A stretch of 64,000 bases of DNA from Manduca sexta (lineage: Eukaryota > Arthropoda > Insecta > Lepidoptera > Sphingidae). The stretch is taken from the NCBI RefSeq assembly GCF_014839805.1, contig NC_051120.1:2542001-2606000 (forward strand). Direction: 5' to 3'. The translations under genes and the position numbers were made by a program. Shown here piece after piece: positions 46,946-57,632 of the stretch (the stretch's first letter is position 1; every line of letters begins with the position of its first letter). The notes below the pieces were generated by a model that did not search any database, was not told the origin of the DNA, and saw only the letters and a list, made by a program, of their open reading frames with translations.

Positions 46946-48764
46946 GAAAATTTTATAACCTTTTTTATTAGTTCTTTTTTTAATAATTACGTGTGTTTTG
47001 GAGTTTGGAGTTGAGGTTTTCTCGTTTGGCGTGAGGTTTGTATGGTCCATTTATTGCAAGTTTGTTGTTTTGATGACTTTTCAAGTGAGCGGAAAAGTGA
47101 AATAGAGCTCTTAATCTTTTTACATTTAGACGAACATATAGCTCATTTATTTTTAATATACATATTACGTACAGCCTATCAGACCTTACCATATCTTGTG
47201 AAATAACATGTAATCTTGTGAAATCTTTAAATACAGTATTAAATAAAATTTCTAACCGGACTATCGCATCATGATTCGCATACAAACCCAATACCTCGAA
47301 TTAAAGACGAACAATAATCGCAACCGAAGATTTAAAAAGTCAACGCACGGTGTGAGAAACAGGAAGCTTGAATAATGTGGGTCAAAATATATGGTCAGCG
47401 AGATGTGTATGGAGTACGAATTAATACAAAGAAATAATCAAACTTACATACTAATGTTATTTTATTAAATGGCTTGTGTCTCTACCTGTACTTTCTTGGA
47501 ACGAAAACAATTCGTAATAAAATATTAATCAGGGTATATGGCTCTTTGTTAACGTAGCGTTCAAATAAAGTATTAATTTGATTGAATATGTCCAGAGATT
47601 TTTGCTTATACGAATATCTTCACAAACTTTATTTTAATTATAAAGACATAACATAAGTGAGGAGACGTGTTGAAATAGCGTTTCCATCTAATGCCTGAGG
47701 ATGGCTACCGACAAGTGTAGTATGTCATAGATTTTGAAAATCTTATTAGTAGTATTTCTACACTTTAGTGGTAATGATAATGTCCACTATGCAATTAGCT
47801 CGCTAGTCTCACTTAGTTATATAAAGACGGAATAATTAAATGCTGATTTAAACAAAAAGATAGACCTAATTTGTAGTCATTTCGTCATAAAAATAGTTAG
47901 AATTTGTTTTACGTTTAATTTTGGGTTTTACGTAGTGTATTCGAAAAGTAATTTAAAAAAAATGCTGTTTCCATAGACTTACAAAAAAAAAAAATTTCTT
48001 ACTTCATTGCTCATAAGATTAATTCAAAGTAGTCTTCATATGCCCCTATTATTCACAAGATTAATTAAAAAAAGTCTTCATATACCTCAAACTTAATTTA
48101 TCCCTATTCTCATTTCGAAATTATCGGCAAGCTATCAACAAAACCTTATAAATCTCTGTTTGCGGAAATAAAGCCACGTGTGAAAGTTACTGGCCAGTAA
48201 AGGTTTAGGAAGGCCAGATTTACCCAGAACAACGCTGCGCCCGCATCACGCCCGATGTGCGCTGCAAATCGTATAACTTATACGCGATTCTAAATTTAAA
48301 TATTGGCGTGCGAGAGGGATAGATGATGCGGTGCGATACTTGGATTGGTGGAAACTGGATAAGTCGATTTTATTGAGATAAGTACTTAAGCACTAGAAAT
48401 GAATAATGTGAAGTTGGCTTGATTTGATTTAGAAAAAAGTATGGACTAGCGTGGAGAGTAGCTGGTAGAGTTAAAATGTTTGACTTTTTAATGTCGTAGG
48501 TTGGTAGGAAAAAATTGCAACTGACTCCAAGAACACTTACAAAGATCTTTACAAAATCTTTTCATATGTTAATTGTTAGAAAAAGTTTAGTCTAAACGCA
48601 GTTATCTACTTTCATAAAAGTTCATATTTTTTTACGAAATACATCTACAAAAAATCTTATAATAGTATTTAGGAAAGGAATCACTTTGAAAGTCTAATAT
48701 TCCATACCATTTAATTACGAAATACGTTTATAACCAATCCAGCTCAACACGCTCTTTAGTAAAC

Positions 48765-48880
48765 AGACTTGTCCTGCGCGGGCGCACCCTCTCCCCCCTC
48801 CGACGCCCCCGCCCCGCGCGCCTCCCGCCCGCGCTACGTTCGCCGCGTGCGTAAACGTGACCCCGGCACATGAACTCGAC
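48765..48880. promoter_or_regulatory. Short CpG-rich island
   Basis: CTGCGCGGGCGCACCCTCTC, CGACGCCCCCGCCCCGCGCG and CTACGTTCGCCGCGTGCG. Its composition resembles that of 46820-46945, about 1.9 kb away. A weaker GC-rich patch lies at 48235-48265. Confidence 0.3.
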
Positions 48881-49227
48881 AACGTGGCTTTGTGCTTTTT
48901 TTTATCTCATAGATAGGCGATTCTTGTTGGTTATTGTTTCACGTTGGCAGTTTGTTTTAGAGACTTGTTTTTAATAAAGTAAAACCATTAGCTACAGAAT
49001 GACTATTATTACAATTACATTATAATATATTATGTATACTAATATTTAAAATCAGCCCTGCAGTGGCAAGGAGTCCATATAAGCCGATTCCTGCCGGCTT
49101 CGCTTTTATTATTTGCGTCAAATCTAATTGTCATGAAACAGATTTGCAGACCCCATTTATGCATAATATGATTAGTACATATATGTCGTGTCGGGTTCCC
49201 TTTTGAAAAATTTCACTCTTCGCTACT

Positions 49228-49553
49228 GCAGCCCAGTATTATATTTCTATTCCACTGCTGGGCACGGGCCTCCTCTACTACTGAGAGGGATTAGGCCTTA
49301 GTCCACCACGCTGGCCTAGTGCGGATTGGTAGACTTCACACACCCTCAAAATTCCTATAGAGAATTCCTCAGGTATGCAGGTTTCCTCTCGATGTTTTCC
49401 TTCACCGTTATAGCAAGCGATAATTCACAAATAATACATAACAAATAACACACATATTTTTTTAGAAAAATCAGAGATTGATGTGCCCTTGAGATTTGAA
49501 CCTGCGGACATTCGTCACGGCAGTCCGTTCCACACCTAACTAGGCGATAATCA
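49228..49553 (-). mobile_element. SINE family B, nearly full length
   Basis: CAGCCCAGTATTATATTTCT, CACTGCTGGGCACGGGCCTC, GGCCTTAGTCCACCACGCTG, GAGATTTGAACCTGCGGAC and CCTAACTAGGCGATAATC. Confidence 0.8.
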
Positions 49554-50042
49554 CTCTACATTATAATACTGATATATTATACTTTTTTATAATCGGGAAG
49601 CAACAAATTAGCATAGTTTTTACATAGAAAATAATATGATTTACATGCTTGAGAGTGACGGAGGCCTTTATCCCGAATAAGTTCACTGTTATCTTCTTAT
49701 CGGCTTTTTGTATAAGGCCTATTTACATTTCTTTTTACTGTAGAATCTCCTTACTACTTATTAATCTTACTACTTTCTGATATTGCGTAGCCTATAGCTA
49801 CTTCCTTCTGCGATCAACGTTTTTTTATCATTTTATCTCTTGATAATCTTCTTCACTGTGTCAATATATAAGCAGATCTCCAGGTGTGAATGTAAAGGAA
49901 ATTGAAATTGAATTTTCTGGTTTTCCTAAATTTTTTTTTTGTTCTGAGATTCTTATTGTTTTTGTGTGATTAGATTATAGGTAAATCTGTTTGTAGTAAA
50001 AAAGTAATTTAATATATTTAGCATTTTTGGCCTCGACCGACT

Positions 50043-50284
50043 GCCTCGGTGGCGTAGTTGTATTGCATGTCCGGTACAATAGCGCTCTGAGGTCCTGGGT
50101 TCGAATCCCGGGTCGGGCAAAGTGATATTTGGGTTTTTCTGCTCAGTATCAGCCCGGAGTCTGGAATTTGTGCCCGATATGGCGATAGGCTCGCCCCTAT
50201 CACATCATGGGACGGAACATACTTGGCGAAAAGTGGGTGCCATAGTTGCGCCTCTGCATACCCGTTCGGGGATAAAATGCGTGA
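50043..50284 (+). mobile_element. SINE family A, best-preserved copy
   Basis: GCCTCGGTGGCGTAGTTGTA at the head, CTGGGTTCGAATCCCGGGTC (clear B-box), CAGCCCGGAGTCTGGAATTT, CATGGGACGGAACATACTTG, TTGCGCCTCTGCATACCCGT and a TATGTATGT tail. Confidence 0.8.
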
Positions 50285-50904
50285 TGTTATGTATGTATTT
50301 AGCATTTTTTTTGGGGACTCTATGTTATCACTTTTGTAAAAGTGTCGTTGTCTTAATAATTGTTTTTTCTTTTTGTATAGGCTAAATAGTCCCTATAGAG
50401 TACCCGAGTCAGTCAGTCGAGTAAAAAGACTTTATTACTCGATAATTATAACAATTAGGATATTATAACTAATAACTGTAAATATAATTCTGAGGTGTAA
50501 ACCTCATTACTTTAATTTTGATAGGAAGCTTATACTTCAAAAGTATCACAAATAAAAATATAACACAAATAAATAAATTTTGACAGACGTCATATAATCG
50601 CAATGGTATAATAACTGGAAATTCAAAGTGATTCATCAAATCTAATAATGTTTAGGAATTAACAGTTTAAATTAACCAGAATATGAACGCTACAAATATT
50701 TCTCGGAATTACTTGTATGGCCGAATTGTGAGGTACAAGAGAGGCCATTGACAAGGTATATCTACTGAAGTTCATAATATTGAAGTTATAATTTGGGATA
50801 CCAAAATGTGATTTCATCGCACTATGCTAATCTACAAAATTGTATTAGTAGCGCGGCTGAGTAAAGCTCAAGTTTGCAAAATCCCTCTCAGTTTTTTTAT
50901 TTTT

Positions 50905-51031
50905 GCACGACAGGAGGACCCCACTGCACCTGATGGTAAGTGGAGCGAGGTCCAATAGAATGTCGACTGACGAAAGATGATTAACCCCTTTACAGTCGAC
51001 ACAATTACGCCGGCCTGTTGAAACCGGATAT
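50905..51031 (+). repeat. Interspersed repeat, family C, 3'-truncated
   Basis: CCCACTGCACCTGATGGTAA, GTCCAATAGAATGTCGACTG, CAGTCGACACAATTACGCCG and GAAACCGGATATATT. It lies about 180 bp upstream of the coding region at 51213. Confidence 0.65.
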
Positions 51032-51212
51032 ATTTAAATAACTTCGTTTCTATTCTACAACGTTCGTCTAATGATTAACGGCATGAGTAGACATTACCAA
51101 CACCTCACTAGACTAAATATTATGTCAATATATTATATTGTACATAATCTGTATTTAAGTAGTAATTTTGTGAATAAGTTGAAATTTAACCGATTTTATT
51201 ACAGTTTCAGTA

Positions 51213-52495
51213 ATGGAGCAGATATTCATGATAGAAGTATTTGTCAAAAAAATAATTCTCAAAATAGAACCACCGGAGAAAGATGAGTTCGAACTTAAAC
51301 AGGAGGCAGAGGAAAAGAAAAAAGAGAGCAGAGGCTTTTAGCCGCTGCTGAAGCTGCTAACAAAGGTAAAAAAGGTGGTAAAGGTGGCAAAGAGAAGAAA
51401 GGTAAAAAAGGAAAAGAACCACCAATGCCTTCGGAAGAAGAAATGAAATTCATGCAAACATGCACGTTACAAATGAATTGTCTACCAGTATTTGATTTTT
51501 ACGTAGCACACGACAACTTCATTGCCCCAGAGCCCCCTCCGCCTCCAACAAAGGGAAAAGCAAAACCAGCTCCAAAAAAAGGCAAAGGTAAAGTAATGCC
51601 GAAGAAGATAGTTCTCCCATCAGAACCATTGCCCCAACCTCCATACTTTGGTGTAGGAAACTCTGTTATGTTTCTCTCTAGACCCTCAAAGCTGGAAGAA
51701 GTTTTGCGTAAGACCCCAATCTATATCACAGTATGGAATAGAGATCAAGAAATGAATTGCGTCGGATTTTGTGTGGTCGAATGGCATGAGTCATTCTTCG
51801 AAAGCCTACAAAGAGCTGCTCAACTTAACCCTGTAAATATGGATCAAGCAGAATACAGAGATACCTCGAAACAAGAAATGGTAACGAACACGGTCGAATT
51901 GACTCGACCTTTACAATGCGAGGAAGACTTGAAACCTTCGGGAGAAATAGAGTTTTTCCTCCGACTAACGTGTTTGGGTAACAGAGTTGTGAGCTACTTC
52001 ATTAACTTGCCAGAAATGGAGAGGTTACCTGGTAGGAAATACCTGTCCGATGACTTGAAATTAAAAGATGTTGAGGTGGTCAGACATTGGGAAGGTACTA
52101 CTATAGATTCTGTACCGCCAGTAGCTTATTTTTTCGGAGCTCCAGATATTACCAGGGAACCTGTTAGGGCTGTAGAAGAACCAACAGTTTACGAAGACTT
52201 CACTGCTCCGTTTACTGATAGTGAATTAGCGATTCTCTCGATGGGTTTTCCTAAAGGTCCTTGCGGTGGAACTAATTGCCCAAAACGTATGGACTATAGA
52301 GGCAGTCAGCATCAGTTCATACATGGAGAGGTTATTCAGGGGAAGTATGAACATGGATCATTTGTTAATAAGAGAGATGTACACGGTCCATGCGGGAGGC
52401 TGGATTGTCCCCTGGCGAAAAAAGTAAGAGCGTATTTGTGTTCCGAAGGTTCTTATAAGCCATGCGTTAAACCGTGTTGCAAAGATTATTATTAG
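51213..52495 (+). CDS. Uncharacterised Lys-rich, Cys-tailed protein; one-base frameshift near the N-terminus
   Basis: The main frame is continuous from 51425 (ATG) to the TAG at 52493-52495, 356 codons. Upstream, an acceptor-like TTTTATTACAGTTTCAG ends at 51210 and an ATG at 51213 opens MEQIFMIEVFVKKIILKIEP, which stops at 51339 in its own frame. The downstream frame extends upstream of 51425 as KREQRLLAAAEAANKGKKGG. One missing base in the A-run at 51318-51323 would join them into about 427 codons. From 51425: proline/lysine-rich residues 35-70; residues 75-195 with alternating hydrophobic strands (TPIYITVWNRDQ, VGFCVVEW) that could be a C2-like fold; Cys-rich tail 279-353 with two GPCGxxxCP motifs and CVKPCC. 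The tail reminds me of insect domain-of-unknown-function proteins (possibly DUF4776-like), but I cannot confirm this. The function is unknown. The break could be an assembly error. Confidence 0.75.
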
Positions 52496-52573
52496 CATTT
52501 TGAGCTAAATTTTAAGTTCAATTTTAAAAAAAACACGTTCGATTAAAAAGACGAGTTGAAAACCATTTTAAGC

Positions 52574-52579
52574 AATAAA
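52574..52579 (+). terminator. Poly(A) signal AATAAA
   Basis: Lies 79 bp after the stop codon at 52495, followed by TTTTGGTTTTATTT, a T/G-rich downstream element. It supports the 51213-52495 reading frame as a transcribed last exon. Confidence 0.6.
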
Positions 52580-52595
52580 ATTATTATGAAACATC

Positions 52596-53450
52596 TTTTG
52601 GTTTTATTTAAACATAATATTTACATTTTATAGAATCATCATACATAAGTTCTTTTTTGCGTTTTACAATAATTAATTTCAAAGTCTAATCTATATCTAA
52701 ATATTATTAACTTTAAATTTTTATCTACATAATGTTGTCTTTGCCAAATTCTTCTGGTAGTTTATTGGGCCGGAGGAGCGGTCAGAAGGTTGCATGCCTC
52801 ATGAAGCAAATTGTTATGAACCCAGTCACCCAATATGAATCATGTACACTTTCTCTTTTTTAACATTTGCAAGCTAACAAGAAGGTCGGTGTGAAATAAT
52901 TAAACGTAATTCTGATGAGATCATGCATAGAGAAATAAAAAATAAACAATGCAAGAGTTAGAATTAATGTTTCAAAATGTACACAATTTTTAAAGCAGTC
53001 TTTCGACTTGACATGATTTTTGTGCAGTGGAGCGGGAAGTTCAGACTAAGCATAGGGATCCAATCGTTATGAAATAAGCTCCTATTTTTAGTTTATCCGC
53101 ATTTTTAAGATCTCATTTATATATGAACGTTCGCATTAATCACTAATATTATTAACTAATCTTGATTATCCATATTGATCATAATTCAATTCCTAACATT
53201 GCAATTAAAGAGAAAATTGACGTGTTGCTAAATTCCATCTGCATCAATTCAGTTTCACACTGTTACAATTTATTGCTCACATAAATCACGAATGCCGTCA
53301 TTCCGCACTGCAACCCCTCGTCAATGTGTCGAACTAATTTCCATGAAATGGATGAACGGTTGTCTATACGATGACTAATTAAAACGGACGTTGTAGAATT
53401 CCTGATCGATCCAGAAATGTATACGTTACGCGCAGAAATACAAGCAAAAT
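52596..53450. other. Intergenic stretch, no firm gene
   Basis: AT-rich 3' flank of the coding region. A minus-strand open frame of 63 codons at 53263-53454 (SHRIDNRSSISWKLVRHIDE in its middle) adjoins the longer one at 53451-53711. Neither has a recognised domain. Confidence 0.35.
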
Positions 53451-53711
53451 TCACACTAAATTATAAAAACAACGCTCCAAAAAACATGGAAGTTCGAATA
53501 CCGAGAAAAGATTACCATTTCGTGATGTGCGATTAACATTTGTTGTTCCTTTGGCCTGTATATTCGCGTTCGCAATATCGTTTGCTATATCCAAATTAAC
53601 TTCGTATAGATTTTCAACTTTAATCCTATTAAAATAACTATCAAATGCAGTTTTCGAAATAGCATTAACTTCTTGGTTATTAAAGGAATCATTAGTGAAA
53701 TTTTGACATAT
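53451..53711 (-). other. Open minus-strand frame with protein-like composition, unsupported
   Basis: About 86 codons are open without a Met, containing KTAFDSYFNRIKVENLYEVN and DIANDIANANIQAKGTTNVN. The composition looks more protein-like than most frames here. No canonical acceptor lies between the upstream stop and the frame start, so it would have to be a decayed gene or chance. Confidence 0.2.
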
Positions 53712-54072
53712 TCAACACGCGTTACGCGTCGTGGACGTCGAATAAAAGTAATTAGGATGCGGACGAAACGAAAAAGGATTTTATGGTTTTTAAATGGACA
53801 TTGTTTAAAGGGTGTGAGATTATGAAACGACCATTGTACTGTCAGACAATCTAGATGGCCTTTTAATGGGTGGCAAATTGGATGGAGATATGAAATATTA
53901 GCCTTTGTTGGGTAGTTATAAACGTTGGTTGTAATAAAAAAAACATGGGCAGATAAGTATTTACTGACAATTTCTGCTGAATTTTCAATATTTAATATTT
54001 TCCTTAAATAAAAATCGAATAAATTTTGTTCTCCATAGTCATCTTTTTAGGAAATCTGGAAATTATTGGAAG

Positions 54073-54121
54073 GGCCCATATTCAGCAATGGACATCCTGC
54101 AGCTGATGATGATATCATATT
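54073..54121 (+). mobile_element. LINE 3'-tail fragment
   Basis: GGGCCCATATTCAGCAATGGACATCC followed by TGCAGCTGATGATGATATCA is the sense orientation of the tail seen reversed at 3180-3315 and 63628-63740, with a short (TGA)n end. Confidence 0.5.
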
Positions 54122-54170
54122 TTCCTGATTGTTCTTCTCAAAATAATTTTATTTCAATCTTCTTCAACAG

Positions 54171-54436
54171 GTATGATGCTCTGGAATGTTTTGATATTTC
54201 ATTTCACACCTAGCCGCTTCACTTTAGTTCTCTTTGGAAAACTAATTCCGAAAACAATCAAAAAGAAAAATAAAACGGGTCCGACCTGGAATTTGAAATT
54301 AAGAGCTTCTGTATCCCAGACCATAATATTCTTAGTAGAACAAAGTTATGATATCGGTTATTTTATACAAGAAAACTCCATAACTGATATTTACATCAAA
54401 GACACAACCGATGTTTACAAAATTAATTCAAGATGA
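54171..54436 (+). CDS. Candidate terminal exon of an unidentified gene (partial)
   Basis: A pyrimidine-rich acceptor (TTTCAATCTTCTTCAACAG) ends at 54170. The exon would begin GT/ATG ATG and stays open for 87 codons to TGA at 54434-54436. The peptide starts MMLWNVLIFHFTPSRFTLVL and contains KTGPTWNLKLRASVSQTIIF and DIGYFIQENSITDIYIKDTT, which look like real protein with alternating hydrophobic strands. An AATAAA follows at 54582-54587, about 146 bp after the stop. No domain is recognised. The upstream exon was not found; it would have to lie before the LINE tail at 54073 or be shared with the gene upstream. Confidence 0.4.
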
Positions 54437-54682
54437 GTTAATTTCTTGCTCATGGGAAACTATAAATCAGTCTAATAGCCTATTATTATAGTGATGCATG
54501 TTGCATTTGCTCTGACTAGATCATCACTCTAATGTATTTAAATTGGCATAAACAGGCGTTGTGGACACAAGGACGTATATAAATAAATTGTGACGTTATT
54601 TAAGTACTAGTATGGTCGAATTTGATGTGCACATTTATATTTGTACGTGTTATAGTTTGTGTAAATTTTTTATATTGGTTTA

Positions 54683-54858
54683 ATTGACGAGATAAGCTTG
54701 CCGTTCGCTTGATGGTAAGCGATACGATCGCCCTAAATAGTAGAAACACCATCCAACACCTTGAATTACAAAGTATTGTTTGGTATTCTACTGGGCTCGC
54801 CATCCTGACACATGAGATGTTAAGTCTTATTATGTCTTGTAGTCACACTGGCTAATCT
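54683..54858 (-). repeat. Interspersed repeat, family E, truncated
   Basis: TTGACGAGATAAGCTTGCCG, TAGTAGAAACACCATCCAAC, TTGTTTGGTATTCTACTGGG and CATGAGATGTTAAGTCTTAT. Confidence 0.6.
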
Positions 54859-55847
54859 TTCGTCATTTTGAACTGTTATTATTATCTGTTACTTACAGTA
54901 TAATATTTAATCAAAATCTGGAAACTACTAAAACTGTTGATAGCCTTAATAATGCTCAAGATTATAGACATTAAAACCTAGGCAATAATGACTACTACAA
55001 GAACCAAATATTGTCAAATATACCATAACGTAAACGCCTCTTCATATTCCATGAGCAACTTTACACGCAGCGTAGAGCCTTTCTGCTAATACAGAAGTTG
55101 CTTACAGTTGTCACTACTTCCTTGATTATTTACTTTACAAATGGCCCATTTAGAATTAATTTGAAATAAATAGTAACAACGTTTTGACAAATGGTTTTGC
55201 GGAAGTATTTAGAAGTTAATACTCTCAAGTATATTTATTTATATCAACTCTAAGGATGAAGTTATGATTAAATAGAAAGTTTTTTGGTTTATTATATTTT
55301 CTATTCTTAGGATCTGTTCTACAATTTTTGATAAATTATATTCGTTACATAAATATACAAGCCGGACAAAAACAAAAGTCATGTAATCTATGCTTCCAAA
55401 TAAATGGTAATAAAATGAGTATCTTCATTAGCTGATTAATACAACTGTCAAATGAGAATGTACTTAATACTTGTGAAACAGTCCCTTATCTTCAAAATTT
55501 TGTTTTAGACTACTGGGTATGCTCTTAATAATCCCACAGGAATAAATTCTTCTGTGCAATTGTCTGTTAAGTGTTTTAACACGAAATCACAGATAAAATA
55601 ATCCTGAAAGATAAATAAAGGGGAACCAGGAATTATTTTAATTTTTAACATGATTCTTTTATCATATAATTATAACATCAAAATGAGCATAAGGCCATGT
55701 CATAGTGTACCAGCGAAATATTATCATCCTGCTAATATTATAAATGTGTTTGTGATAATGTCGAAATGTTTGTTAGAAGTAGAAACCGCTGAACAGATTT
55801 AGATTCAATTAGCATCAATGGATAATAGTTATAGAATAATTTAAGTT

Positions 55848-56029
55848 ACTTTTTATCATGAAAACTAAATAATGACATTCTTACCCCGGTACAGTACTTT
55901 TAACCACCAAAAAAATCCAAAGAAATTTTGTTTCAAATACTTTTTACCATAGAAAACTAAACAATGAGATTCTTACCCCAGTAAAGTACTTTTAACCGCC
56001 AAAAAATTCCAACGAAATTTTGTTTCAGA
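55848..56029. repeat. 91-bp direct repeat, 2 units
   Basis: Units start ACTTTTTATCAT (55848) and ACTTTTTACCAT (55939), and share ATTCTTACCCC, AGTACTTTTAACC and GAAATTTTGTTTCA. Confidence 0.75.
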
Positions 56030-56646
56030 CGAAAATATCAAGACTATTCTTAGATCTTATATCCTACAATCACGAATCATAGATACTAACCACGCCCAAC
56101 ACAACCGAGCAATGCCATTGGTGATGATGAAACTCAGCGCCAAGAGCCATCATGCCCTGAATCATTAAGCCTGACTCATCTTGAGTGATGATTTAGGTCA
56201 ATAATATTCTAATTTTAGCGCAGGATTGGCAGACTAAATCAACGATGTCATAATAAATAAAGATCTATTTAAATTGACTATATTTTTAAGTCTCTTATGA
56301 AAATAATGTTCTTAGTATTTTTGCATGCCATTATCATATTTTAATGTATAATTGACGCAACACCCTAAAGCTTGTCGCAAAAATGGTTTCGCTTACTAGG
56401 TAACGTCTGCCTGCGTGTCAACTCTTTTTAACTAATCATAGTCAAATTATATAAAAAACTTCGCACAAAATGATTGATAGGGATTTAAACCCAGGATTCC
56501 CTGGTTCACAGACTCTTTATGCAACCATTAACCAAAGAGATGACCAATGTAAGTAAATTGATAATTTTAGTCCTTCGGGACCCAGCCGTGTATGCGGCAT
56601 AACGTCTGAATATATTAGCCTCAATTTTATGTAGGTTTCATCTCAT

Positions 56647-56767
56647 ATTGTTCTTTTTTTAAATAAATAGATTTTTATTGTTCTTTACTTAAATAACCAG
56701 ATTTTTACTGTTCTTTATTTGAATAAATTAATTTTTATTGTTCCATTTTTAAATACTTAGAATTTTT
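56647..56767. repeat. 30-bp tandem repeat, 4 units
   Basis: Units start ATTGTTCTTT or similar at 56647, 56677, 56707 and 56737, an exact 30-bp period, each with an AAATAAATAGATTTTT-like second half. Confidence 0.8.
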
Positions 56768-57488
56768 ACAGACGCGTCTAGCCAGTATTTTGTCATCTAG
56801 CCAACCTGTTCTGAGTCACAGGCACTTTCGCTTGTTGCCATGTGGATACCGAGGCCCTGAGGCTGATGTAATGATGACTCACGCGTGGTCATGATCTTCG
56901 CGTCCACGTGCCATATTTATGTAACAGTTCATCGATAGTATTTTGGTGATTCATGTTTGGAGAATTTATTATGAAATTTATTTTTTATTTGCGTGCTCAA
57001 AATTAAGGAGCCACCGAGTTATTTTAAAATAGACAAGATGGAGGAATGGTTAATCAAAGTTTTCTTTATACAAATGTTTTACGAGACGAGCGAACTCCTC
57101 GTCTAACAGCAAGGAACACGACTGCCAATAGCTTATAGCAATGACAACACGGAATCCTTCACTCAGAAATTTATTAAAATATCAAGTCTCATAAGGCCCA
57201 GGAATTATACTAACTACAATATTCTTTAAACCGAAAGACAACAACGCATGCACTGATGCTTACCATCAATTCCAATGGCATCAAATTATTAGATAAAAAG
57301 TAGCATGTGTGTTAATATAGTCTGGGTGTATGTAGTGTTCATCCACAAACATCTAAACATTTTCATAAACATTTCCTTTAATAAGTTTTTTTCGAAGTGA
57401 GAAACACAGTAGGAAAATTACACGTACATATAAAATGATTATAAGATCCTAGTGGTCATCCTCATGGTGCTGTAAAACTGTCAGTATA

Positions 57489-57517
57489 TACTTAGTCTGG
57501 CCATAAATACTGTTACA
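57489..57517. repeat. Left TIR of the maT element
   Basis: Pairs with 58770-58798 reversed. Five mismatches over 29 positions. Confidence 0.85.
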
Positions 57518-57632
57518 CTTAATTATAAAAAAATATTACATTTGAATTTCGAATCTGTCATTTTTATACGATTGTTCATTGTGTTTTCTCATTTTGGCGC
57601 CAATACATTGTAAAATATTTTGCGATATTAAA

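Larger units (their letters stand above)
45223..49227. other. Repeat-poor 4-kb stretch with two GC-rich islands
   Basis: AT-rich background with few recognisable repeats, the longest such stretch in the window. Two CpG-rich islands lie at 46820-46945 and 48765-48880. The open frames present are short and unsupported. The low repeat load and isolated GC islands could mark a regulatory domain or a long intron of a neighbouring gene. Confidence 0.4.
54859..57486. other. AT-rich stretch with minor repeats, no gene
   Basis: Holds a dispersed-repeat-like segment at 55725-56030 (CATCCTGCTAATATTATAAA, then CGCTGAACAGATTTAGATTC) and the two short tandem arrays listed separately. No supported gene. 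Confidence 0.45.

Noticed and set aside
50070..50115. B-box with tRNA-like head as a possible true tRNA gene
   Set aside because: The head does not form a full cloverleaf by eye and is followed by the family A SINE body; the same head recurs in other SINE copies.
50018..50385. 95- and 87-codon frames on both strands, and similar ones at 20191-20557 and 32975-33277
   Set aside because: They are shadows of family A SINEs and the adjoining microsatellite.
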